DNA from: an uncultured Lachnospiraceae bacterium
GTDB taxonomy: Bacteria > Bacillota > Clostridia > Lachnospirales > Lachnospiraceae
Direction of reading: 5' to 3'
Length of the DNA stretch: 64,000 nucleotides
Assembly: GCA_947382415.1 (NCBI GenBank)
Contig: CANCYO010000001.1
Span: 1 to 64,000 of the forward strand
Each line of letters opens with the position of its first letter. The stretch's first letter is position 1. Position numbers and translations under genes: made by a program. Under the pieces are notes generated by a model. The model saw only the letters and a list, made by a program, of their open reading frames with translations, was not told the origin of the DNA and did no database searches. Positions 24,370 through 33,777 of this stretch are shown here, one piece after another.

Positions 24370-25557
24370 GTGAGATACGCAAAGCGGACGGCGGTTGTTT
24401 TGACAGCGTTTGTGCTCGGTGCGGCGCTCATGGAGGATGACGGCAGTTTTGGCGCTGTGCGGGTCATGGCTACCAGCACAAGAGAACAGTTGGATCAGAC
24501 ATTGAAGGAAAAGGATGATCTGGAGGGCAAACGAGATGAACTTCAGGAGGATATTGACGGCCTGAAGGGAGAGCAGAATACGCTGAAGGGCGAATTAAAC
24601 AAATTGAACAGGCAGTTGACTGAGATCAGCCTGAATCTTGAGGAACTGGAAGATAAGATTGAACTCAAGGAGCAGGAGATAGCCGATACGCAGGCGGCTT
24701 TGGATGAGGCGCGGGAGACGGAAGAAGAACAGTATGTCAACATGGTGCTGCGTGTGCGCAGAATGTATGAGAGGAACGACTCTGACTATCTGAACGCGTT
24801 TATCGAGGCTGTTACGGATGCGGGAAGCTTTTCGGATATGCTGAACACGGCGGATAGTTTTGAGCGCATAGCGAGCTATGACAAGGTCATGTTGGACGAG
24901 TACAAGGAGAACCGCAGGCTCATCGAGGATAAGGAGGCTCTTTTAAAGCAGGAGAAAGCGGAGATGGACGAGCTGAAGGTGGAGGCCGAAGCGCAGAAGA
25001 GCAAGGTTTCCGGCCTGATCGGACAGACTGCCAAATCTATCACAAAGTATGCGGACGATATCTCTGATGCAGAGCAGAAGGCCCGGGATTATGAGGCGGA
25101 GATCAAAAAGAAAGAAGAGGACGCGGCATATCTGCGCCAGAAGCTGGCGGAGGAAATGGCTCTCTCCAGAGAGGCGGCAGAGGGGCAATGGCGGGATATC
25201 TCTGATGTGACTTTCGCTGAAGATGACAGACGCCTTCTGGCTAATCTCATCTACTGTGAAGCCGGAGGGGAACCTTATGCGGGACAGCTCGCTGTGGGCA
25301 GTGTGGTTATTAATCGGGTGCTCAGTTCAAAGTTTCCCGACAGTGTGGTGGGCGTCATCTATCAGAAGAGACAGTTCTCCCCGGTGGCCAGCGGAAGGCT
25401 GGATCTGGCGCTGGCGGCAAACAAGGCGACGCTGAGCTGTTATCAGGCGGCGGACGAGGCCATGAGCGGTGTGACGAATGTTGGGAACTGCGTGTTTTTC
25501 AGAACGCCTGTGGATGGACTGACAGGGATATCCATCGGAGGTCATATCTTTTATTGA
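24370..25557 (+). CDS. Secreted coiled-coil cell wall hydrolase (SleB/Hydrolase_2 domain)
   Basis: A 395-residue exported protein. The N-terminus is a signal segment (about 5-22). Residues about 38-265 form long heptad-rich helices full of Glu, Lys and Leu, like the coiled-coil of PcsB/CwlO-type hydrolases. The C-terminal 120 residues are a SleB-like wall hydrolase domain: LLANLIYCEAGGEPYAGQLAVGSVVINRV with the catalytic glutamate, then KRQFSPVASG and CVFFRTP. Such coiled coils often bind FtsEX-type partners, which is inference here. It starts with GTG behind GGAGGAA, 19 bases after the deaminase gene. Confidence 0.88.
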   Translation: MRYAKRTAVVLTAFVLGAALMEDDGSFGAVRVMATSTREQLDQTLKEKDDLEGKRDELQEDIDGLKGEQNTLKGELNKLNRQLTEISLNLEELEDKIELKEQEIADTQAALDEARETEEEQYVNMVLRVRRMYERNDSDYLNAFIEAVTDAGSFSDMLNTADSFERIASYDKVMLDEYKENRRLIEDKEALLKQEKAEMDELKVEAEAQKSKVSGLIGQTAKSITKYADDISDAEQKARDYEAEIKKKEEDAAYLRQKLAEEMALSREAAEGQWRDISDVTFAEDDRRLLANLIYCEAGGEPYAGQLAVGSVVINRVLSSKFPDSVVGVIYQKRQFSPVASGRLDLALAANKATLSCYQAADEAMSGVTNVGNCVFFRTPVDGLTGISIGGHIFY

Positions 25558-25559
25558 TA

Positions 25560-26048
25560 CTATAGTCCCCTGTCGTTTAAAATGGCCTGAAGACGGTCGA
25601 ATTTATCGCGATAGACCATGGAGAGCAGATGATGTAGCTGGCGGAGGCTGGCCGCAGTCTGCTCTTTTGTCACCAGATTTTTATCCATCGCTTCAGCCAG
25701 CTCGTCCAGATCCACGACTTTCATGCGCCCGTCAGGATAGAGGATCACGTCGGTCAGCAGGTCTGTGACCGTCAGGGTATTCCGGTCTTCGCTGAATTCG
25801 TATTCCACGATATCACAGTACCAAAACAGAAGGGAATTGTCCGGCCTGTAGAATTTACTGATCTTAATTCCTTCTTTCAGCAGATAACAGGAGGAGCCGT
25901 GGTCGAAATGCGTCTTGGGATTGATGGTGTGCCAGGTGGTCAGAATGTAGTCCTCATTTTGTTCCACGATCACGTCGTCTTTGAGCAGGATGCACTCGGG
26001 CGGTATGTAGCGCTTGCGGTAGATCTGCAGTTCATTGTGATTTGCCAT
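25560..26048 (-). CDS. DUF402 domain protein
   Basis: A 162-residue soluble protein of the DUF402 type. Typical features are the FWYCDIVEYEF strand, TVTDLLTDVILYPDGRMKVVDLDELAEA, and the C-terminal helix. Members with this fold include nucleotide and nucleoside-diphosphate phosphatases; I infer but cannot show such activity. Its start follows AAAGGAGAAAACG. It converges on the wall hydrolase gene with only two bases between the stops. Confidence 0.82.
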   Translation of the reverse strand: MANHNELQIYRKRYIPPECILLKDDVIVEQNEDYILTTWHTINPKTHFDHGSSCYLLKEGIKISKFYRPDNSLLFWYCDIVEYEFSEDRNTLTVTDLLTDVILYPDGRMKVVDLDELAEAMDKNLVTKEQTAASLRQLHHLLSMVYRDKFDRLQAILNDRGL

Positions 26049-26122
26049 GTCGTTTTCTCCTTTTTGCTGAGAGCCCTTTTTTGCTTATATGTGGCTTTTA
26101 TGTGTTGTATGATATGTGTTGT

Positions 26123-26725
26123 TTAAAAGTTTTTCGTGTTGTCCGGACAGGGCATTGAATCCCCGGCGCCGGGAACCAGACGGGAAAAAGGAACAAAAGG
26201 TTCCGGTGGAACAGTGTGGGGATATAGCGGTTTTTCCATCCAGATCATGTCGATCCACTGACCGTTTTTAAAGCCGGATCTGTGAAAATGCGCCACGGTC
26301 TTATAGCCGAATTTCTCATGAAAGGCCTCGCTTTCGGGATGAGGGTGAGCGATACAGGCGCAGAGATTGCAGATGTGCTGTCTGTAGAGATATTCTTCCA
26401 GCGCATGGTAGAGCGCGCTGCCGATGCCTCTTCCCCTCGCGTCCTCCCGCAGATAGATTGAGGTTTCCGCAGACCAGTTGTAAGCGGCCCTGGCTTTGAA
26501 TTGGGATGCGTATGCGTATCCCAGAATTTTGTCTCCCTCGACGGCTGTCAGGTAGGGATAATATGCCAGTGTACGCTGTATGCGTCCGCGGAATTCCTCC
26601 GGAGTGGGTACTTCATATTCAAATGTTATAAAAGTTTTTTCCACATAGGGGGCGTAGACGGCCAGCAGAGCCTCCGCGTCCCCTGGGTCAGCGATGCGCA
26701 GTCTGACGGGCGATGAGTTGTTCAT
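26123..26725 (-). CDS. GNAT family N-acetyltransferase
   Basis: A 200-residue GNAT acetyltransferase, using acetyl-CoA to acylate an amino group. The sequence RIADPGDAEALLAVYAPYVEKT, TFEYEVPTPEEF, LGYAYAS and the acetyl-CoA loop LREDARGRGIGSALYHAL resemble phosphinothricin/methionine-sulfoximine acetyltransferases (MnaT/PatA type). The acceptor is not known. It carries about 30 extra residues at the C-terminus. The ATG at 26725 follows GGAGGATATGCC. Confidence 0.88.
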   Translation of the reverse strand: MNNSSPVRLRIADPGDAEALLAVYAPYVEKTFITFEYEVPTPEEFRGRIQRTLAYYPYLTAVEGDKILGYAYASQFKARAAYNWSAETSIYLREDARGRGIGSALYHALEEYLYRQHICNLCACIAHPHPESEAFHEKFGYKTVAHFHRSGFKNGQWIDMIWMEKPLYPHTVPPEPFVPFSRLVPGAGDSMPCPDNTKNF

Positions 26726-26854
26726 GGCATATCCTCCGGCTTCCTTTGTAAGAATACTACCCCCGTCCAATGGACAAGTCAATGATAATTTGCGGATAAA
26801 TTATGGCCGCATGAAATGATTTATAGATTTTCAGTTCTAAAAGAGTGTTTTTGG

Positions 26855-26883
26855 TAGACATTTTTTGGAAAAATGGGTATAAT
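26855..26883 (+). promoter_or_regulatory. Promoter of ATP synthase operon
   Basis: TAGACA (26855-26860), a 17-base spacer and TATAAT (26878-26883), about 40 bases before the first gene of the operon. Confidence 0.65.
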
Positions 26884-26924
26884 CAACTATGTTGAAGTTT
26901 ATTTGTGAACGATGAGGACGGCGG

Positions 26925-27215
26925 ATGAGTCACAGGCGCAAACCCAATCCCAAATATGATAAAAGTGTGTATCGCTCCCTGGTGCTGATCACGCAGTTTG
27001 GCATCAATATGCTGGTACCCATCGGTATGATGACGGCGCTTGGCATCTGGCTGGACAACAGGTATCACACTCCTTTTTGGACGGTACTGCTGTTTTTTGC
27101 CGGAGCGATCGCCGGCGGGCAGAATATTTACCGTATGGCAAAGAAAATATATGGAGAAGATGACAGAGAGGAGAAGAATCCGGCTCATGCCAAACATCGA
27201 GATACTGAAAAGTAA
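26925..27215 (+). CDS. atpZ: AtpZ-like ATP synthase accessory protein
   Basis: A 96-residue protein with two membrane segments (about 20-42 and 50-70; ITQFGINMLVPIGMMTALGIWLD, and FAGAIAGGQNIYRMAKK) and a charged tail. This is the AtpZ family, often first in Na+- and H+-coupled F-ATPase operons and proposed to form a divalent-cation channel with AtpI. It ends 29 bases inside the next gene, so translation is coupled. GGACGGCGG before the ATG is a weak ribosome binding site. Confidence 0.85.
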   Translation: MSHRRKPNPKYDKSVYRSLVLITQFGINMLVPIGMMTALGIWLDNRYHTPFWTVLLFFAGAIAGGQNIYRMAKKIYGEDDREEKNPAHAKHRDTEK

Positions 27216-27663
27216 AAACAGAATCCTGCTGGAGCTGAATACGGCGATCCTCTTCTGGATGACTGCGGCGATTTTGGCCGGTATGGCGCTGCCCCTGCAT
27301 ATCTGGAGTTTCACAAGGCTCGAATGGATCATGGGGATCGGCACGGCTGCGGTGATGGCGATGATCTCTATCCGGCATATGTACCGCTGTACGGACAGAG
27401 CTTTGGATTTTGACGGGGGTACCGCCTCGAAACTGATCTTCCGCGGTTATCTCATACGCTATCTGTCCGTGGGCCTGGTTCTGGTGACCGTGGCATTGGC
27501 GGGGATATCGAACCCTGTTTTTATAGGCCTTGCCTATCTTTTGATTGTGAAAGTAGCGGTTTATTCACAACCGTTTACCCATAAATGCTATAACAGGCTG
27601 TTCCATGAGAAGGAGCCGGAGGCGGAGCCGCTCGTGGAGGAGCCGGAGGCACAAGAGTCCTGA
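27187..27663 (+). CDS. atpI: AtpI-like membrane protein
   Basis: A 158-residue protein with four membrane segments (about 17-37, 41-60, 83-102, 106-125) and an acidic, Glu/Pro-rich tail. Position between atpZ and atpB and the topology identify it as the operon's AtpI-type protein, which assists c-ring assembly in other bacteria; sequence similarity is low, as usual for this family. GGAGAAG precedes the ATG at 27187. An upstream in-frame ATG at 27040 would lie inside atpZ and give an implausible N-terminus. Confidence 0.8.
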   Translation: MPNIEILKSKNRILLELNTAILFWMTAAILAGMALPLHIWSFTRLEWIMGIGTAAVMAMISIRHMYRCTDRALDFDGGTASKLIFRGYLIRYLSVGLVLVTVALAGISNPVFIGLAYLLIVKVAVYSQPFTHKCYNRLFHEKEPEAEPLVEEPEAQES

Positions 27664-27688
27664 AAATATATGAAAAGGAGGTGAAAAT

Positions 27689-28423
27689 ATGGCTCATGGC
27701 ATATTGTTATCCGGCTCCACGGACGTGGATGTTATGGTGCATGGCCTGGTGTCATACCAGTTCTTCGGGCATACAGTCTGGATAACAACGACGCATGTCA
27801 GTCTGCTTTTGGTGCTGCTCATCCTGTGTGGCTTTGCCATAGCGGCAGGGCGGGCCATGAAAAAGGGTACAGAGGTGCCGGGCGGATTTCAGAATGTGGT
27901 TGAACTGATCGTGGAAAAGCTGGACGGTATGGCCAACTCTACCATGGGAAATCACGCCTCTAAGTTCTACAACTATATTGGCACGGTTTTCATCTTTATT
28001 CTGTTCAGCAACATATCCGGCCTGCTGGGCCTGAGACCGCCTACCGCAGATTACGGCGTCACTTTTCCGCTGGGTGTTCTGACATTTATACTGATCCATT
28101 TCAATCAGTTTAAGCATCAGAAACTCAAGGATATCTGGGCGGATATGTGTTCCCCGCTGCCGCCGTGGCTGCCCATTTGGTTCCCGATCAATGTCATCAG
28201 TGAAGTTGCGGTACCTATATCGCTCTCGCTGCGTCTGTTTGCAAATGTCCTTTCGGGGACTATCATGATGGCGCTGATCTACGGACTGCTGGGAATCATC
28301 GCAACAGCCTGGCCCGCGGCGCTGCATGTGTATTTTGATTTGTTCTCAGGAGCAATTCAGACCTATGTATTCTGTATGTTGACAATGACCTACATCAATA
28401 ATGCTATTGGTGAAGAGGCCTAA
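27689..28423 (+). CDS. atpB: ATP synthase subunit a
   Basis: Subunit a forms the two half-channels for ions beside the c ring. The 244-residue protein has five or six membrane helices; the essential arginine is in ISLSLRLFANVLSG near 190, and the last helix has the VFCMLTMTYINNAI pattern. Length is standard for the short Firmicute type. AAGGAGGTG precedes the ATG by a good distance. It is third in the operon, followed by atpE after 33 bases. Confidence 0.95.
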   Translation: MAHGILLSGSTDVDVMVHGLVSYQFFGHTVWITTTHVSLLLVLLILCGFAIAAGRAMKKGTEVPGGFQNVVELIVEKLDGMANSTMGNHASKFYNYIGTVFIFILFSNISGLLGLRPPTADYGVTFPLGVLTFILIHFNQFKHQKLKDIWADMCSPLPPWLPIWFPINVISEVAVPISLSLRLFANVLSGTIMMALIYGLLGIIATAWPAALHVYFDLFSGAIQTYVFCMLTMTYINNAIGEEA

Positions 28424-28456
28424 AAAACACAAAGTCAAAACCAGGAGGAAAACAAA

Positions 28457-28711
28457 ATGGAATTTAACGAGTACTTTATCTTAGGATGTTCTGCAATCGG
28501 CGCAGGTCTGGCAGTAATCGCAGGTATCGGACCCGGTGTCGGCCAGGGTATCGCAGCCGGTCATGCTGCTGCAGCGGTGGGACGCAATCCCGGCGCCAAG
28601 AGTGCAGTTACTTCAACCATGTTGCTTGGGCAGGCAGTTGCGGAGACCACAGGTCTGTATGGTCTGCTGATCGCAATTCTGTTATTATTCGTAAAGCCTC
28701 TGTTACCATAA
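28457..28711 (+). CDS. atpE: ATP synthase subunit c, sodium-type ion site
   Basis: The 84-residue hairpin protein forms the rotating ring. It has two helices with the GPGVGQGIAAGHAA loop-side motif and the ion-binding carboxylate in QAVAETTGLYGL. The combination of Gln in GxGQG, and Val-Ala-Glu-Thr-Thr with a Tyr four residues later, is the signature described for sodium-coupled c rings such as that of Ilyobacter, with Thr in place of Ser. I therefore infer Na+ coupling, with H+ still possible. AGGAGG precedes the ATG. Confidence 0.95.
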   Translation: MEFNEYFILGCSAIGAGLAVIAGIGPGVGQGIAAGHAAAAVGRNPGAKSAVTSTMLLGQAVAETTGLYGLLIAILLLFVKPLLP

Positions 28712-28744
28712 GACACGGTAAAAATTACCGGAAAGGAGGCAGAA

Positions 28745-29287
28745 ATGATACTATTAACCGCAGGAGAGACCTATGAGAGAATGTTTGGCATCGACTGGCA
28801 GTTGTTGGCCGATTCCACGCTCACGATCATAGCTGTCTTTGTTCTGTTTGCCATAATGAGCTACTTCCTGTTCAATCCGGCCCGCAAGATGCTGACAGAC
28901 CGTCAGGCCAAGATCAAGGGTGAGCTGGATGACGCAAAGGCGAACATGGATGAGGCGAACCGCTTGCGTGAGGAATATGAGGCAAAGCTTGCCGGGATCA
29001 ACAAGGAAGCGGAGAGCATTTTGAGCGAGGCCCGCAAGAAAGCGCTGGCCAGCGAAAACCGGATTGTCGCCGAGGCGAAGGAGGAGGCTGCTCGTATTAT
29101 GGAGAGAGCCCGCATGGAGGCCGAGCTGGAGAAGAAGAAGGTGTCCGATGAGGTGAAGACGGAGATCATCTCCGTGGCATCTCTGATGGCAGGCAAGGTT
29201 GTGGCCGCATCCATCGACACCACGGTTCAGAATCAGCTGATTGACGAGACTCTGAAGGAAATGGGTAAGGATACATGGCTAAATTAG
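28745..29287 (+). CDS. atpF: ATP synthase subunit b
   Basis: Subunit b is the peripheral stalk linking membrane and catalytic parts. The 180-residue protein has one N-terminal membrane helix (about 18-38, LTIIAVFVLFAIMSYFLF), then FNPARKMLTDRQAKIKGELDDA and a long charged helix made for dimerisation. AAAGGAGG precedes the ATG. Its end overlaps atpH by 13 bases. Confidence 0.95.
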   Translation: MILLTAGETYERMFGIDWQLLADSTLTIIAVFVLFAIMSYFLFNPARKMLTDRQAKIKGELDDAKANMDEANRLREEYEAKLAGINKEAESILSEARKKALASENRIVAEAKEEAARIMERARMEAELEKKKVSDEVKTEIISVASLMAGKVVAASIDTTVQNQLIDETLKEMGKDTWLN

Positions 29288-29853
29288 TTTCTAAGACATA
29301 TGGAGAGGCGCTGTTTGAGATAGCCATGGATGCACAGCCGGACATGGCCGCGGGGCAGGAGCCCGGGGCTGCAGACGAGCTGTTTGCACAGGTGCAGCAG
29401 GTGAGTCAGATACTACAGGAGAACCCTGAGTTTGACAATCTGATGATGCATCCCGGTATTTCCAAGTCCGAGAAGATTGCGGCTATGGAAGCTGTCTTTC
29501 AGGGCAGAGTGAACGACGGACTTATGGGTCTGATGGAGATTGTGGTCCGGAAGGAACGCTATGGCGACCTGCAGGAGATATTCCGCTATTTTATCGATAA
29601 GGTGAAAGCGGTAAAGGGCATTGGTGTGGCCCATGTCACTTCGGCGGTGGCCCTCACTGACGGCCAAAAGGCGGCCACGGTGGCCAGACTTTTGGAGACT
29701 ACGTCCTATCAGAGCATTGAGTCGGAGTTTGCAGTGGATGAGTCCCTGATCGGCGGCATGGTCATCCGAATCAACGACAGAGTGGTGGACAGCAGCGTCC
29801 GCTCGAAATTAGATGAATTAACAAGACAATTATTACAAATCCAGCTCGGATAA
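29275..29853 (+). CDS. atpH: ATP synthase subunit delta
   Basis: Subunit delta joins the peripheral stalk to the top of F1. The 192-residue protein starts KLVSKTYGEALFEIA and ends with the conserved ESEFAVDESLIGGMVIRINDR part and the VRSKLDELTRQL helix. It has about a dozen extra residues (GQEPGAADEL) after the first helix. It overlaps atpF and is followed after 15 bases by atpA. Confidence 0.93.
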   Translation: MAKLVSKTYGEALFEIAMDAQPDMAAGQEPGAADELFAQVQQVSQILQENPEFDNLMMHPGISKSEKIAAMEAVFQGRVNDGLMGLMEIVVRKERYGDLQEIFRYFIDKVKAVKGIGVAHVTSAVALTDGQKAATVARLLETTSYQSIESEFAVDESLIGGMVIRINDRVVDSSVRSKLDELTRQLLQIQLG

Positions 29854-29868
29854 AGAGCCGGAGGAAAG

Positions 29869-31389
29869 GTGCTACAGAACATGAATTTGAAACCGGAAGA
29901 AATTAGCTCCGTGATCAAGGAGCAGATTCAGAGATACGCTTCCGCGCTGGATGTGTCAGACGTGGGCACGGTAATTCAGGTTGCAGACGGCATTGCCCGT
30001 GTACATGGTCTGGAAAAAGCCATGCAGGGAGAGCTTCTGGTATTCCCCGGCGAGATTTATGGTATGGTGCTGAACCTGGAGGAAGACAATGTAGGTGCGG
30101 TTCTTCTGGGCAACGCGCGCAATATCAACGAGGGCGATACCGTAAAGACTACGGGACGTGTGGTTGAGGTTCCCGTGGGCGATGCTTTGGTGGGGCGTGT
30201 GGTAAATGCGCTGGGACAGCCTATTGATGGCAAAGGCCCTGTGCAGACTGACAAATTCCGCAAGATTGAGCGTGTGGCCAGCGGCGTTATCACCAGAAAG
30301 AGTGTGGATACTCCGCTTCAGACCGGTATCAAGGCCATCGACTCCATGGTTCCCATCGGAAGGGGCCAGCGTGAGCTGATCATCGGAGACCGTCAGACCG
30401 GCAAGACGGCTATCGCCATTGACACGATCATCAATCAGAAGGGTCAGAATGTTAAGTGTATCTATGTGGCTATCGGTCAGAAGGCTTCTACCGTTGCCAA
30501 TATTGTGAAAACCCTGGAGGAGGCCGGCGCCATGAGTTATACCACCATCGTGGTATCTACCGCCAGCGATCTGGCTCCTCTGCAATATATCGCTCCCTAC
30601 TCCGGCTGTGCCATCGGCGAGGAGTGGATGGAGAACGGTGAGGATGTGCTGGTGATCTATGATGACCTGAGTAAGCATGCTACGGCTTACCGCACACTCT
30701 CTTTGCTGCTTCGCCGTCCGCCCGGACGTGAGGCGTATCCCGGTGATGTATTCTATCTGCATTCCAGACTTCTGGAGCGCGCAGCGAGAATGAGCGACGA
30801 GTACGGCGGAGGTTCCCTCACCGCACTTCCCATCATCGAGACGCAGGCGGGAGACGTTTCCGCTTATATTCCCACCAATGTGATTTCCATCACGGACGGA
30901 CAGATCTATCTGGAGACAGAGATGTTTAACGCAGGCTTCCGTCCTGCTGTCAATGCCGGACTTTCCGTGTCCCGTGTGGGCGGCGCCGCTCAGATCAAGG
31001 CCATGAAGAAGATCGCAGCGCCTATCCGTACAGAGCTTGCTCAGTACAGAGAGCTTGCTGCTTTTGCACAGTTCGGCTCAGAGCTGGATGCCGACACCAA
31101 GGAGAAGCTGGCACAGGGCGAGCGCATCAAGGAAGTATTGAAGCAGCCCCAGTATCAGCCCATGCCCGTGCAGTATCAGGTTATCATCATTTATGCGGTG
31201 ACCAACAAATATCTGCTGGATGTGCCGGTGGAGGATATCACGACCTTCGAGAAGCAGTTCTTTGAATATTTGGATACCAAGTATCCCGAGGTGCCTCAGA
31301 GTATCGCTGCAGAGAAAGTTATTTCCGACAAGACGGAGGAGACGCTCAAGAAAGCGATCGAAGAGTTCAAGCAGGGATTCAACAGATGA
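29869..31389 (+). CDS. atpA: ATP synthase subunit alpha
   Basis: The 506-residue non-catalytic nucleotide-binding subunit of F1. It shows MELIIGDRQTGKT-type P-loop (GDRQTGKTAIAID near 169), the SxxxA region GSLTALPIIETQ and the conserved VSRVGGAAQIKAMK. I use the GTG at 29869 because GGAGGAAAG lies at proper distance; an ATG at 29881 would leave 17 bases. Confidence 0.97.
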   Translation: MLQNMNLKPEEISSVIKEQIQRYASALDVSDVGTVIQVADGIARVHGLEKAMQGELLVFPGEIYGMVLNLEEDNVGAVLLGNARNINEGDTVKTTGRVVEVPVGDALVGRVVNALGQPIDGKGPVQTDKFRKIERVASGVITRKSVDTPLQTGIKAIDSMVPIGRGQRELIIGDRQTGKTAIAIDTIINQKGQNVKCIYVAIGQKASTVANIVKTLEEAGAMSYTTIVVSTASDLAPLQYIAPYSGCAIGEEWMENGEDVLVIYDDLSKHATAYRTLSLLLRRPPGREAYPGDVFYLHSRLLERAARMSDEYGGGSLTALPIIETQAGDVSAYIPTNVISITDGQIYLETEMFNAGFRPAVNAGLSVSRVGGAAQIKAMKKIAAPIRTELAQYRELAAFAQFGSELDADTKEKLAQGERIKEVLKQPQYQPMPVQYQVIIIYAVTNKYLLDVPVEDITTFEKQFFEYLDTKYPEVPQSIAAEKVISDKTEETLKKAIEEFKQGFNR

Positions 31390-31425
31390 TTCCCTTGCCG
31401 TCAAAGAGGCAGATAGGAGTAAGTT

Positions 31426-32286
31426 ATGGCATCAATGCGTGATATAAAGCGCCGCAAGACCAGTATTCAGGGCACTCAGCAGATCACGAAGGCGATGAAG
31501 CTGGTGTCCACGGTAAAGCTGCAGCGTGCCAAAGCAAATGCAGAGCGCTCCAAAGTATATTTTCAGGGTATGTTCGATACCGTAAACAGCATTTTGTCCC
31601 GGGTGGGACATGTGGAGCATAAGTATCTTATGCCGGGAGAGTCTCCGAAGAAGGCTGTGATCGTGATCACGTCAAACCGCGGTCTGGCAGGCGGCTACAA
31701 TTCCAATGTGATTAAGCTTGTCACCAGACATGAGACCTGGCAGAAAGAGGATCTGAGCATCTATGCTCTGGGCAACAAGGGCCGGGAGGCGCTTGCGAGG
31801 AACGGATATACCGTCAGGGAGTCCCTTCCCGAAGTCATTGAGGATCCTGCTTATGCGGATGCAATGCTGTTGTCCAAAAGACTTCTGGAGCGGTTTGCAG
31901 AGGGAGAGTTCGGGGAGATTTATCTTGCCTATACCTCCTTCAAGAATACGGTGAGCCATGAGCCCAGGCTTTTGAAGCTTCTGCCCGTAGACAGGGAGGA
32001 GCTTGAGAACACGGGAAAAGAAGTGGATGCGATCATGAATTTTGAGCCTGAGGATATTGAGGCGCTGGACATGATCATCCCCAAGTATATCACCAGTCTC
32101 ATCTACGGAGCCATGGTGGAAGCCGTGGCCAGCGAGAACGGTGCCCGTATGCAGGCTATGGACAGCGCTACCAGCAATGCCGAGGAGATCATAGACGATC
32201 TGGCGCTGAAGTATAACAGAGCAAGACAGGGCTCCATCACACAGGAGCTGACAGAGATCATTGCGGGTGCGGAGGCTCTCGGATAA
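31426..32286 (+). CDS. atpG: ATP synthase subunit gamma
   Basis: The 286-residue central shaft. It has the typical start MRDIKRRKTSIQGTQQITKAMKLV, with the first long helix, a Rossmann-like middle (AVIVITSNRGLAGGYNSNV) and the C-terminal helix ending IDDLALKYNRARQGSITQELTEI. AGGAG precedes the ATG. It lies between atpA and atpD in the normal order. Confidence 0.96.
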   Translation: MASMRDIKRRKTSIQGTQQITKAMKLVSTVKLQRAKANAERSKVYFQGMFDTVNSILSRVGHVEHKYLMPGESPKKAVIVITSNRGLAGGYNSNVIKLVTRHETWQKEDLSIYALGNKGREALARNGYTVRESLPEVIEDPAYADAMLLSKRLLERFAEGEFGEIYLAYTSFKNTVSHEPRLLKLLPVDREELENTGKEVDAIMNFEPEDIEALDMIIPKYITSLIYGAMVEAVASENGARMQAMDSATSNAEEIIDDLALKYNRARQGSITQELTEIIAGAEALG

Positions 32287-32363
32287 GCCGGCAAATCCGC
32301 GAATGGAAATCTGCAAATAGCAGGAAAAAATATGCCCGCAATTTGGGCAGGAAAGAGGTAATA

Positions 32364-33758
32364 ATGGCAGGAGAGAATAGAGGTAAGATCACTCAGGTCA
32401 TCGGTGCGGTGCTGGATGCACGTTTCGATGAGGGAAAGCTGCCGGAGATCAACGAGGCCATCCGAATCCCTAACGGCTCCGGCTCCGAGCTGACCGTTGA
32501 GGTCTCCCAGCATCTGGGTGACGATACCGTAAGATGTATCGCCATGGGTACCACTGACGGTCTGGTGAGGGGGATGGAGGTAATTGCCACCGGCGCTCCC
32601 ATCTGTGTGCCGGTAGGTGAGAACACCCTGGGAAGAATCTTTAATGTTCTGGGGCAGCCGATCGACAATAAGCCTGCGCCGGAGAATGTGACCTATGAGC
32701 CTATTCACAGACCCGCTCCTGAATTTGAGGAGCAGTCCACTGATACAGAGCTTTTGGAGACGGGTATCAAAGTGGTAGATCTGCTCTGCCCTTACCAGAA
32801 GGGCGGTAAGATCGGCCTGTTCGGCGGCGCCGGAGTGGGCAAGACCGTTTTGATTCAGGAGCTGATCCGTAACATAGCCACCGAGCATGGCGGATATTCC
32901 GTATTCACCGGTGTAGGCGAGCGTACCCGTGAGGGTAACGACCTGTATCATGAGATGATGGAATCCGGCGTTATCAACAAGACCACCATGGTGTTTGGTC
33001 AGATGAACGAGCCCCCCGGAGCGAGAATGCGAGTGGGCCTTACAGGACTGACCATGGCGGAATATTTCCGGGACAAGGGCGGCAAGGATGTGCTGCTTTT
33101 CATCGATAATATCTTCCGTTTCACACAGGCGGGCAGCGAGGTTTCCGCATTGCTTGGCCGTATGCCTTCCGCGGTGGGTTATCAGCCTACGCTGCAGACG
33201 GAGATGGGTGCTCTGCAGGAGCGTATCACATCCACCAAGAGCGGTTCCATCACTTCCGTTCAGGCGGTCTATGTGCCTGCGGACGATTTGACTGACCCTG
33301 CTCCGGCTACTACTTTCGCACATCTGGATGCAACTACCGTACTTTCCCGTTCCATCGTGGAGCTGGGTATCTATCCGGCAGTTGATCCTCTGGAGTCCAC
33401 CTCCCGTATTCTGGACCCCAGAATCCTTGGCGAGGAGCATTACAGGACGGCCCGCGGTGTGCAGGAGATCCTGCAGCGCTATAAAGAATTGCAGGATATT
33501 ATAGCCATTCTGGGTATGGATGAGCTCTCTGAGGAAGATAAGCTGGTGGTTTCCCGTGCGCGTAAGGTACAGAGATTCCTCTCACAGCCTTTCTTCGTGG
33601 CAGGACAATTCACCGGACTGGAAGGAAAGTATGTACCCATCAATGAGACTATCCGCGGATTCAAGGAGATTCTGGAGGGTAAGCATGACAGCATTCCTGA
33701 GAGCTATTTCCTGAACGCCGGCGGTATTGACGATGTATTAGCCAAGGTACAGAAGTAA
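32364..33758 (+). CDS. atpD: ATP synthase subunit beta
   Basis: The 464-residue catalytic subunit of F1. It contains the P-loop GGAGVGKTVLIQELI near 156, GERTREGNDLYHEM with the catalytic glutamate, and LLFIDNIFRFTQAGSEVSALLGR. The ATG at 32364 follows AAAGAGGT; an in-frame TTG at 32343 is less likely. The 77 bases before it are the largest gap in the operon. Confidence 0.97.
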   Translation: MAGENRGKITQVIGAVLDARFDEGKLPEINEAIRIPNGSGSELTVEVSQHLGDDTVRCIAMGTTDGLVRGMEVIATGAPICVPVGENTLGRIFNVLGQPIDNKPAPENVTYEPIHRPAPEFEEQSTDTELLETGIKVVDLLCPYQKGGKIGLFGGAGVGKTVLIQELIRNIATEHGGYSVFTGVGERTREGNDLYHEMMESGVINKTTMVFGQMNEPPGARMRVGLTGLTMAEYFRDKGGKDVLLFIDNIFRFTQAGSEVSALLGRMPSAVGYQPTLQTEMGALQERITSTKSGSITSVQAVYVPADDLTDPAPATTFAHLDATTVLSRSIVELGIYPAVDPLESTSRILDPRILGEEHYRTARGVQEILQRYKELQDIIAILGMDELSEEDKLVVSRARKVQRFLSQPFFVAGQFTGLEGKYVPINETIRGFKEILEGKHDSIPESYFLNAGGIDDVLAKVQK

Positions 33759-33777
33759 CAGGGAAAGGACCGAGAAT

